DNA of 64,000 nucleotides from the NCBI GenBank assembly GCA_030549205.1, contig JAUKTV010000015.1, forward strand, positions 186,001 to 250,000. Reading direction: 5' to 3'. A program made the translations under genes and the position numbers. The stretch comes from Apiosordaria backusii. Lineage: Eukaryota > Ascomycota > Sordariomycetes > Sordariales > Lasiosphaeriaceae. Under the pieces are notes generated by a model. That model saw nothing but the letters and a program-made list of their open reading frames with translations, ran no database searches and was not told the DNA's origin. Shown here piece after piece: positions 12,463-22,907 of this stretch (position 1 is its first letter; every line of letters begins with the position of its first letter).

Positions 12463-12797
12463 AATCCTAAAAAAAAGTAATAAATAAAATCCTTTTTAAT
12501 TTTATTAAAATACTAATAATTAACTCTAATATAAATTAATAAAAGGATTATTAATATAGTTATAAATAATTTAATAATAAAGCAGGTATTTATAAAGTAT
12601 AATTATATTATTATTTTATAAATTTATTATTCAATTAATAATAAAAGATTTAATTATATAATAAATATATAATTATAACAGTAATTTAAATTAATTTATA
12701 TAATATATTGGATTAATTATAAAAAAAATTAATATTAAGCATAGTATTATAAAAGAAATATCTTTTTTTTTAAAAGCTTTATTTTTTTTAAAATAAA
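12463..12797 (+). mobile_element. 5'-truncated family R fragment
   Basis: It follows the 3' half of R from the gtagataggatccttttt region (here aataaataaaatcctttttt) to the aaagctttattttttt end. It is strongly RIP-mutated, and no clear duplication was found. Confidence 0.6.
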
Positions 12798-12804
12798 AAT
12801 ATAT

Positions 12805-13168
12805 TATAAAGGTTAAAATTAAAAGTTTTTAAACTTCTATATTAATAAAGACTTCAATATTTATAATATTTATAATAATAAACTTTAACTTTAACCTTAA
12901 TTTTAAAGAATTCTATGCTTTTATATTTATATAATTAATAGAGGTTTTAAAAAAAAAGAAATTCTTTTTATATTTTTTCAAATATTTAAAACCTTCAATA
13001 ATATTTAAAAAATAATTTAAAATACTTATTAAAATATACATTTATTTGTATTTTTAAAAGTAATTAGTAAAGATTTAAATATAAACTATTTCTTTATATA
13101 ATTTTAATTTTTTTAATAATTTAATTATTAATATAAAGGTTTAAAAACTTTTAACTTTAACCTTTATA
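12805..13168. mobile_element. MITE-like element with 40 bp terminal inverted repeats and TA borders
   Basis: The left end reads tataaaggttaaaattaaaa and the right end is its near-perfect reverse complement (tttaactttaacctttata). The repeats extend about 40 bp with three mismatches. The borders are TA dinucleotides, as for Tc1/mariner-type elements. The 280 bp centre is AT-rich and has no coding capacity. At 364 bp it is a non-autonomous DNA element, and no autonomous parent is visible in the window. Confidence 0.75.
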
Positions 13169-13189
13169 TATTAATAAAGTAAAAGTATA

Positions 13190-13251
13190 TATTATTTTTT
13201 AATTTTAAAATTTTATATTTATAAGTTTTTAATATAATTATATTATTATTA
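13190..13251 (+). mobile_element. Left part of an old family R fragment (outermost layer of the stack)
   Basis: The sequence ttaattttaaaattttatatttata is the degraded form of the R centre (ccttaggatcttatacttgta). It breaks off at 13251 where the next R copy inserted, and the matching continuation is found at about 28892-29133. Its 5' limit is near 13190 and it is 5'-truncated. Confidence 0.6.
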
Positions 13252-13652
13252 GTTTAAGGTTCGATAGTATATATATAAGATATAATATATAGATATTTAC
13301 GATTAATATAATAGTATTTTTAAATTATTTAATATAATTAAAGGATTAGTTATTTAATCTATTAAGCTGTTTTATCTTTTACTATTACCTTTATAATTTC
13401 AATTAACTTTACTAACTATCTTTTTACTTTATCTTTTTTTTCAAATAATTTCCTTTAATTATTATTATTATTAATATTAATTTATTACCTTAACTTAAAG
13501 TTTAATAAATCCTGTTTAAATTAATAAAATATAATATATTATTTAAAAGATAAAGTATCGAAGGTATATATAGTTACCTTTTAAAGAAAGGAAAGGAGTT
13601 TATTTTGTTTTTTACGATCTTTTTTTTATAAAGCTATTATTATATTGGTAAG

Positions 13653-14285
13653 TGTTGAAATACAGCACTTAGTTGTAGACTTTACAGTGTATTTTGGCCT
13701 GTAACCTATAGGGCTAATAATAACTAATGGCTTGGAATTATAGCGCTTACTAACATTCTACTATAGTAATCGCAGTGGTCTTCGGACCCTTAAAGTAGCC
13801 CGAAGCTTTAAGCGGTTAGTGTACTATAACGGTAAAACGTTAGTACCCTATATCCTATAAATAGCTTCCAGTTAATAGACTTAATAGGCATTTAAGCCCT
13901 ATAACTAGCAGACTTAACAGGCATTTAAGTCCTATAACTAACAGACTTAATAGGTATTTAAGCTTTAAAATAGAGAGAGGTTTAAAAAGTAATATAGGGC
14001 CGAAGACCTATAATAGGTCTTATCCTTTATAACTGTTTACTATAATATTTTCCTAGTTAATAAGTTAATTTAATATACTAATTTACTATATTTTATAATA
14101 CCTTATAAGCCTATATTACGGTATCTATTTTCTATATATTATAAAGCATTGCCTTTATAATCTACCTTCCTTTAGTACTTAGCTACTATTATATACTATA
14201 AACAAAGCCCTCTTTACTTTTAATATTCTATACCGTTCTCTATATAGATCTATACCTATAGGCCTATAAAATACCTATCTTAATA
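13653..14285 (+). repeat. Copia-A 5' LTR
   Basis: It starts tgttgaaatacagcactt and ends cctatcttaata. It contains three tandem units of about 33 bp around 13880-13975 (gacttaataggcatttaag). The outer first 200 bp retain many CpA/TpG sites, while the inner end is heavily mutated compared with the same part of the 3' LTR. Confidence 0.93.
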
Positions 14286-14286
14286 A

Positions 14287-14300
14287 ATTATAAGCCTAGG
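14287..14300 (+). promoter_or_regulatory. Copia-A primer binding site, probably initiator tRNA-Met anticodon region
   Basis: Directly after the LTR stands attataagcctagg. Reading the RIP change backwards (TA from TG), this fits ttatgagcc, the complement of the anticodon stem-loop of initiator tRNA-Met (CAU anticodon). Copia-type elements are known to prime from a half tRNA cut in that loop. Copia-B has the same motif at 19348. Confidence 0.6.
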
Positions 14301-15730
14301 CTTATACTATTTAGGTAAATTTCTTTATTTTACAGCCTCTATAATAATACCTATTCTATAAGCCCTATTTATTTTAAGTTACCGAAAACTTAAGAAATAG
14401 CGTTCTAATACTTTTAATAATGCTTTTACTTCCTTCTTAAATGCTAAAGACCTAAAAAATAGCATTCTAGTACTTCCAATAGTATTTTTACTTTCCTTTT
14501 AAACGTTAAAGACTTAAAAAACAACGTTTTAATATTCCTAACAGTACTTTTACTTCCTTTTTAAGCCTTTAACCTTCTTTATTATAAAGGATAAAGATAT
14601 ATATAACCCCTTATAAGTCTTAAAGCTTTAAGGACTTTTAACCTTCTATCGACTTTTAGCCTTTTTAAAGGCTTTAACTTTATTTAATATTTTTAATAAT
14701 TATAGAATAACTTTATAGTTACCTTTAATAGTAGGATTAAAGCTATTATAGTAGGTTTTATTAATTAAATTAAAGCTTTAAATATTAAAATTAACCGAGT
14801 TAATACCTATATTAATAATGTTAACACTTACCTTTTATTAAAATATACTACTTTAAACCCCTTTAAGTCTTTTTTTAAACCTTCTATAAACTTACCTATA
14901 CTACCTTTATTTTTAATTACTTTAGTTTATATAGGTCTATTGGCCTTTATTACTATACTTATTATAGTGCCTTCTTTAAGTTAAACTATTTAAAAGACTA
15001 CTATACTTTTAATAAAGGATTTTAATAAATAGGTCCTTTACTTTATTAAAGAATAAAAGCTTTTAAATCTTAAAAACTAATGCTTTTAATACTAGGCTTT
15101 TACTATTTAAATAAAGGTTTTAAGCCTTTTTAAATTTATAAATAAGCCTAAGTTAGTTATTAATTTACTAAACGATAATCTAAAAGCCTTCCTTTTTCTT
15201 ACTATTTAAAATACCCTATAGGTAAGTCTACTACTTACTATTAAAGCTAAAGACTTTCTAATAACCCTTTTCTAACAATTATAAGCTTAGTATATCCTTA
15301 CTTAAACTATCCTTTAAAATAAACTCTATAAAGCTTACTATACTATTAAATTCAATAGTTTATTAAAAGTAATTAAATATAATATTAAGTTTAATACCTT
15401 TATTATAAAGCTTTAAAGCTTAAGTATTATAATTTAGCTTATTGATTAAATTAATTACTATCTAAGCTTATTAAAAGGCAATTTTCTACTATAGTATAAA
15501 TACTTTAAAGCTTTAATTTACTAAAACAAGTATAATTTCAGTTATTTTTACTACCTTATATTAAAATTCTTATAAAAAAAGCTTTTAACTAAAACCTATA
15601 TTTCTAATACTATAATTACTTAAGCCCTTTTTATATTTCGTTTTTATACTATCTCTATTAAAGATTTTAAAGCCTTAAAAGCTTTAAATACCTTTATAGG
15701 GAACCTTATAAAGCCTAAGCTTATTAAAAA

Positions 15731-15761
<31 letters not shown>

Positions 15762-18512
15762 AGATACTAAAGACCTTGGAAATTCTAAAGAAATTTCTTT
15801 TATAGTAAGTTTCGACCTTAATATAGGCTTCTATAGTATTAAACCTTTAAAGCTAACTATACTTTATAAATACTATAGCTTTATTAAGTCTATAGTATCC
15901 CTATCCTTTAAGGTTTTGCCTTTTATATCTATTAATTTAATTAACTATACTAACTTAGCTTTAAAAAAAGCTTAGCTCTTTAATATTAAGTTTATAGTCT
16001 ATATTTATAATAATAAAAACCTTTTTACTAATCCTATTAAAATAAAGGTTAAGCCTTTAACTATAAAAGGTAGCTTTATAAGAATTATTAATAAAGGCAT
16101 TGTAAAAATCCAATTCTTTATTAAAATCTATAATAATAGGGCTTATTTTTTAACTATTAGCTTTATTAAAACCTTCTTTATTTTTACTTTTCTATTAAAT
16201 ATTGTTAGTAAAGACTGTTTATATAGTATTAGAAAAGCTCTATATAATTAAAAACTTACTAATAGTAATTACAATCTTATTGTCCTTTTAAATTTTAAAA
16301 GATTAAAATTCTACTTTAACTTTAAAGGCTAACCTTAATTAGAAATATCCTATTAATAGTACTTTAGTAATTACTTTACTTTCCTTTAAGCCTTTAAAGC
16401 TTTTAAAATTTTAAAAAAGGTCTTCTTTAAAGCTTTTAACTTTTTAAAAAAAGATAGGTTTTTTAAAGATCCTAATAAGCCTTTATTAACTTTAATTCAA
16501 TTAACTATCCTTTAATATATATAGTTTAAGTATATAGGTTTTAACCTTTTAAAGAAAACCTTTTTTATTATTAAAAGTATATTTAACTTATAGAAAGTTA
16601 GGTTTAAAGATTCAATTTATAAAAGCTATAATACTATAAAAATCCTTTAAAGGCCTTTTAAAAATCCTATTTAGGACCTTCCTTTTACTTTAAACTATTT
16701 AAAAGGAATATTATTACTATTAAGCCTATTCTACTATTAAAGAAACCTTATAGTTTAATTATAGTAAATGGAAAGACCTATTTTCCATATTTTAAACTAT
16801 TAGCTATTAAAGATAATACTATTATAGTACTTTATTTACTATTTAAAGGCTTAAACAATACCTTTTAATAATACCTAACTTATTTTATTATAATAAAAGA
16901 AAAGAAGTCCTTTCTTTAAGTACCTACTTTATTAAAAAAGGCATTAGCTTTAATATATTAAACCTTAAAACTTCCAATTAAAATAACCTAACCGAACGTT
17001 CTATTAAGGTTATTTTAAACTATCTTAAGACTACTATTTTAACTTTAAGCCTTTTTATTACTTTTTAAAAGTATATAGCTATTTTTATAGTAGAAATTAT
17101 TAACTATATAGCTTAAAACTCTAAAGATTTTATACCCTATTAAACTTTCTATAATAAACTATTACCTTCTTAAATACTATATTAACTAAACCTTTTAAAC
17201 TATAAGGCTATAGGTATTAAGGTTATAGTATATATCTTTATTAAAAATCGAACTATAGATTTTAAACTTACCTTTTAAAGAACTAAAAAAAGACTTATAG
17301 CTATTTTAGATTATTAAACCTACTTAGTCTACTTAAGCTTAAATAAAGTTATTAAAACCAGCTTTATTAAGTTCTATAAAGACCTATTAGCTTAAATTAT
17401 AAGTCCTTTAAGCCCTATAGGTCTTTTAAAGATCTTTAATCGCTTTAATAAATTAAAGGAAGATATTACTATTTAAGTCCTTAAGCCTTCTATTTATAGT
17501 CCCTTTATTTTATTAATTTCTAATTTCTTAATATTTAAATTATCCCTTATACCACTTACTTAGCCGCTATTTAAGTTTGTAATTTCAATACTTATAGTAC
17601 CTCTATTACCATTAAGATCCTTTTATTTTAAGCCTTATAAAAGTAATGTAAGGAATTTATATCTATAAATAATATAAATTATAGTAAGCTTATTTTTTAT
17701 TTAATTTTCTACTATAAGGAGTACTATTCTATAGAGGCTTTAAAATTTAATACCTTTAAGTAAGCCTTAAAATACCTTAAAAAAAAGTAATAATTATAGA
17801 CTATCTTTATTAAATTATACTAACTTTTTACTATTAAAACCTTCTATTTTATTTGCTAATTTTAAGCTAAGAAAAAGCCTATTATAAGCCGCTAGGTCTT
17901 TAAAGATAAGAAGAATTTATAAGGTATTATAGTAAAGTTTAAAGCCCAATTAAGTACCCGGGGTTTTTAATAGGCCTTTAGAATCGATTTTAAACAGACC
18001 TATACTTCTATTATAGGGCTTTTAACTTAAAGAATTATATTAGCCTTTACAGCTATATTTAATTAAGATTTAAAGTAAGTAAACTTTATAGAAGCCTTTT
18101 TAAATTTAAAGACCGATTTTAATATCTATATTGAAATTCTATAAAGACTATCTAAATTTATCTATAGTAATATTAATACTATAATACTATTAAAAGTAAT
18201 TAAATAAGACCTTATTAAAGACTAAATTATCTTACTAAAGAAATCCTTATATAGCTTAAAATAGGCTTTTTACCTTTAATAATAGAAAATCCTTATAATA
18301 ACCTAAGCCTTAAATTTTAAGCCTTTTATTTCTAATACAGTTATTTATTTTTACTTAAACTATAAAATCTTTATTATTAGCTATATTAATAACTACTTAA
18401 TTATAAACCCTAAGCCTTTATAGCTTTAAGCCTTAAAGAATACTATAAGGAAGTACTATAATATCGAAGATTTAAATCCTACTTACTACTTCTTTAGTAT
18501 TTAAATTAAATA
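14301..18512 (+). pseudogene. Copia-A gag-pol, first part (Gag, protease, integrase, start of reverse transcriptase)
   Basis: With TAA/TAG read as former Gln codons, recognisable blocks appear. A Lys-rich run sits near 15733-15765, at the end of Gag. The protease to GAG-pre-integrase region is at about 15960-16330, with LFNIKFIVYIYNNKNLFTNP in the LDSGAS/LFTN region. The integrase C-terminal part is at about 17150-17420 (IVYIFIKNRTIDF). Reverse transcriptase starts at about 17880 (ISRQVFKDKKNL, IVKFKAQLSTRGF, IDFKQTYTSI). The catalytic YVDD box is at about 18375-18405 as YINNYLI, both Asp changed to Asn. The frame is cut by the Copia-B insertion at 18512. Confidence 0.85.
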
Positions 18513-19346
18513 TGTTAAACTAGGTCCCTGTGAGGCCTAAGTTTACAGTGGGTAGCTGCTATTATACTACATGGTAGAAGCTTAAGCTAGAAAGCCTACC
18601 CGTCAGCTACCCGGCACTTGCCCGGCACCTTACTTCACTGCAAGGCTATTCAAAGGCCTGCATCCCGCTAACCAGTAGGCCAAACTGCCTGTAATTTTAT
18701 ATTCAAGCTACTAAGGCCTACTACTGTAGGCAATATAAGTGGCCTGACCCTAACCCTACATTGACCTACACTTTAGGTTAGGGGTGCTCGGTTTTGCGGC
18801 TCTTTTGTATAGCCGTAAGTTGATTTTTAGAGAGCTGTAAACCATACTAACTTAGCTGCCTATAAGACCTGTAGCTAACTACTGGGCTAGCCAAATTAGT
18901 TAAGAATTGATAGGCCTATAGTTAAGTAGGTATATTATTACTATACTAAATTATAGGCCTATAGGCTCTATAGGTCAGAAGCTATAGAGGGCTTAGCAAG
19001 TAGTTTATAAGGCTTAGCAAACCTTAGGTTTAACCAAGCTATACTTTAGCCTATCTGCCCGCTAAGATATACAAGGCACTGCACGTTAGTCGGTAGGTAT
19101 ATAGTAAAGGTTAAGTATAAACCTTACTATAGAGACTATTATAGTAGATGTATAGAAGGCTAGTATTACAATACAATTGTTTACCTACTATATTTCTATT
19201 CTATAGTACCTACATAGTACTATATTCTAGTACCCTAGCACTAAGCTATAGATATTATATATAAGACTTCTACTACACTATAAGCTAGTATGTAAGTACT
19301 AATTATAGAGCCCTTAGGCCTATAATTGGCTATACCTATTCTAATA
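18513..19346 (+). repeat. Copia-B 5' LTR
   Basis: It starts tgttaaactaggtccctgtg. The first 300 bp are GC-richer, with intact CpA sites (cccggcacttgcccggcacc), and the inner 250 bp are strongly RIP-mutated. It contains a two-unit TTAGGG-like motif (reverse strand, ccctaaccct at about 18757). Confidence 0.95.
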
Positions 19347-19347
19347 G

Positions 19348-19360
19348 ATTATAAGTCTGG
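19348..19360 (+). promoter_or_regulatory. Copia-B primer binding site, probably initiator tRNA-Met anticodon region
   Basis: The motif attataagtctgg follows the 5' LTR by one base and matches the Copia-A site except at C/T and A/G positions that RIP explains. The inferred original, ttatgagccc, is complementary to the initiator tRNA-Met anticodon loop. Confidence 0.6.
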
Positions 19361-22300
19361 AAGATACTTAATTGGGTTATAGGCTTATAAGCTTAAGCTT
19401 AAAGCCTTCTATAAATAACAACTCTAACTACTATAGACTATACTATAAGTAGGTTATAAAATCACTAATTTTAAAGCCCACCTATTAAGGTAGGGTTATA
19501 AGGTAAATACTAGGCTTACCTTACCTTATTAGGTTTTCCGGAGGCCTATAAGGTTCAAATTTACGCCTACTATCAAATTTATTATACTATAAGGTGTATA
19601 AAAATTAGGCCTAATAGGGCACTAAAGGCCTATAAACTATAAGCTTATAAAAGTTAGACATAGCCTCTTACTTTAACTGTAACTAAGTAGGTAGTTCTAT
19701 AAATCCTAAAGGCAGGTAAAAAAAGTAAGAAAGTAAAGCGACCTTTTTAGCTATTACTACTATTAGTAGTTGCAGTATTTTACTATGTAAAATAGCCTAT
19801 TCTTTAAGGCTTTTAAGCGCTATAGACCTAGCCCTCTTACTATATAAAGTAAACTATAGCTAAAGCCTTAGTTAAAAACGGTACTAGGCTAGGGTCTTAA
19901 AGCCTTATAGGATGCTTTAGCGGTAAGTATACTAAGCCCTTTATAGATTTAAAAATATAAAATATAGGGCCTAAGCAGAGGTCTTTTAAGGGGGAAGAAT
20001 CAGTGGATTCTTATTGTATATAGGCCTTTACTATTTAATTAAGGAAGTAAGAGACTTAGATTTAATAGTTATAAGGTGCTGTAATTAAAGTAGTAAAGTA
20101 AATCAAGCTTTTAATAGCAGTTTAGAGCGTTTTAAATCGGCTTAAAGCCACTGTAATTACTCTTTTAATGGTAGCTAAAGCTATATACTAAGAAGTTATA
20201 GTAGCCTACTAACTAAGATTTAAGGTTAATAATAGTTCTACTAAAGTCTTTTATATTACTATTACTATTAAGATAATTAAAAAGGTTTATAAATTCCTTA
20301 CTAACTAAAGGCTTATAGGCCCTAAGAATTTCGATCTGTAAAAATAGGGCTTAAATATTATGCTATGTACTATCGATATAGCTACTTTTATAGAGGACCT
20401 TACTATAGTAGCTTATTAAAGTAATGCTAAATAGGCCTTATTATTAATGTTACTTTAAAATAGTATAGCCTTAAGCCCCTAGGCTTTTATTTTATAATAA
20501 ATAAGCCCTATTAAAGTCTATAAACTGCTTATATAAAGATATTTCTATAGTGCTAAATTATAGTAAAGGAACCTTTATAGGAAATACTACTTTTTAAACT
20601 TTTACTAATTTATAGGTTTTTTAACAGACTTTAATATTAAGTTCTTTAATATAGTTAGCCGGCTTATACTGGCTAATATCGACCTTTAGGCTATAGATTA
20701 AGTAAATTAATACCTATAGGCTATAGAAAAAAGCTTTCTACAGTAGGCTAAAAGGTAACAAAATGCTATATAGACTGTTAAAGTATTAGGTTAAAATATA
20801 AGTACTATTGACTTAAACTTTTTAATAGTAGATCTATTAGAAGAACAGTATATTCTAGCCTTTACTACCGTTAAAGATATAGCCTATAGAAGTAAAGAAG
20901 GCCTTTATAAAAGCGTTAAAAAGAAGGTCTTTATAAGTAAGAAGCTTAAAAGTAATAGCAATGGTAACTCTAATAGCCTTAATAGCTTTCTTTAAAAGAA
21001 AAAAAAGAAAGGCTTTAAAAGGCCTAAAGGCCTTAAAGAAAGGCCTAAGGCTAAAGATTTATTTATCTATATAGTAAGCTTTTACAATCTAACTTTAAAG
21101 GTCTTTAAAGACTTCGATAGTAACGATAGTAATAAAGGTACTTATATAGTACTTATAGAGCTTACTAAAAGCGCTAAAAGCATTAAAGGTAAAGCCTTAG
21201 TAATACTTTCTTTAAAGGATACCTTTCTATATAATATTAAATCTATTAACTATATTATTAATAGTTGAAAATAGTTTACTAACTATAAGCTTAATAATAG
21301 CTTACTAAGGACAATTTATATAGAAGAGGGTCCTTTAATACTTAAGGGCTTTAGAACTGCTATATTTATAGTACTTTTTTAAAAAGAACCTTCTAAATAT
21401 ACTAAATTTAAGTTTAAAAATGCTCTATATATTTCTTAATTTAACATTAACCTTTTTAATAGTATATTATATTATAAGGTTAGCGATTGGGTTGAAAAGG
21501 AAGTACTATATAGGCCTAATAAGGCTCTGATAGCGGTATTCGATTTTAAGGCTTTAGGCTTCTTTTTGAAATTATAGAGGGTAAAGAGGCCTATTATTTA
21601 CTATAATATAAGTTTTAACGTTATTAGTTAGAAGCGAAAATTAATAGTTAAGCTTCTTAATAGGCCCTTATTTTAAAAGAATAGCTATTTAAAGGTCGAT
21701 TTAGACCTTTGAAGGCCTAATAATAGGCCTATAGAGCTAAATAATGATAGTGCTATTAACTTTAATTCGGACGTTTAAAAGGTAAAGCCCTATAGGCTTA
21801 AGGGGTTTAAGTCTGACTGTAAGGAAGGCTATAATTGGGGTAGACTTAAAAGAATAGAGCTTTATTAGCCTATAGAAGGCCTTAATAGCTTAAGTAACCT
21901 TAGCTTTAAAGGATCTAGTTAAAGTAGACTTATTGAAAAGCTCCGTTAGCCTATAGAAGGCCCTGATAGCTTAAGTAACCCTGGCCTATTTAATTAAGAA
22001 GAAGCTTAAGGAGGCTATATACTTAGAAAGGCTATTAAAAATATCCTTAATACCGCTATAGACTATTATAGTAAATTACTCTAAGTAGTATTAAAATAGT
22101 ATATTAAGTTAGGTTATATAAGCCTAATACTGCTAAAAAAAACTAGTAAAATTACTATTAGGCTTTTAAACTTAAATTAAATTAAAGAAGTAGATTTTTA
22201 ATACTCGGCCTATAATAAAGTTAAGGTAATAAGAAGGCTGTAATTTTCCACTATTCCGGACCTTCTTAAAGTCTTAAGTTCCATTAAAGGCAATACTTTT

Positions 22301-22795
22301 AAAATTAAGCCTATACCTTATAATAGGCTTTCTATAGTATTGATTTTCGTAAACTGAAAATCCTAGTTTAAATAAGCCTTCTACTTACTAAACGCTAAAG
22401 GATAAACTATACTAAACGCTATTAAAGGCTTTTTTAAAGGCCTAAAGAATTACTATAATAGATACTGTTGAGATAGGTGTCTCACAGGCCTATAGGTATA
22501 GACCTGTGCAGGGAACGGCGCAGAACACTGAGATCGAAGAGGGCTTTGTCTGCAGCATACGACAGTGGCTGGGCACTGAAGGAATATGGATTACAGGGGC
22601 GATGCCCTGCAATATATAGAAGGTAGACACTGTAATATAGGCTTGTGAGGCACTGTAAGATGTGGTGAACCAGTATATTGAATTGACTTATTAGCTAGGA
22701 AAATATCACAGTGAACAGTCGCGAGGGACAAGACCTATTATAGGTCTTTGGCCCTGTATCGCTCTCTGAACTTCTCTCTGTTCCAGGGCCCAAAT

Positions 22796-22885
22796 GCCCG
22801 TTGAGTCCGCTAGCTGCAGGGCCTGAATGCCCGTTGAGTCCGCTAGCTGCAGGGCCTGAATGCCCGTTGAGTCCGCTAGCTGCAG
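22796..22885. repeat. 33 bp tandem repeat within the solo LTR
   Basis: Units start at 22796, 22829 and 22862 (gcccgttgagtccgctagct and so on). The third ends at the palindrome. The RIP-mutated Copia-A LTRs carry equivalent units around 13880-13975 and 27890-27980. The short open frames found here are a result of this unit length, which is divisible by three. Confidence 0.92.
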
Positions 22886-22907
22886 ACTTGGCCGGCCGGC
22901 CAAGTCT
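22884..22907. repeat. Perfect 24 nt palindrome in the solo LTR
   Basis: The sequence centred on ttggccggccggccaa reads the same on both strands over 24 nt. It belongs to a 46 bp segment that is absent from both LTRs of the resident Copia-A. Confidence 0.9.

Noticed and set aside
13252..13300. GGTTCG at the R 5' end as a Pol III B box
   Set aside because: The motif is in the first 15 bp with no A box upstream at the usual spacing. The evidence is too weak to call R tRNA-derived.
15733..15765. Poly-A run as a poly-A tail of a retroposed transcript
   Set aside because: It is an A/G run in frame with the Copia-A coding region (Lys-rich linker), and no insertion border is next to it.
22706..22903. 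65-codon open frame on the minus strand with internal repeats
   Set aside because: It lies in the 33 bp tandem array of the solo LTR. The repeated peptide is produced by a unit length divisible by three, and there is no support for a gene.
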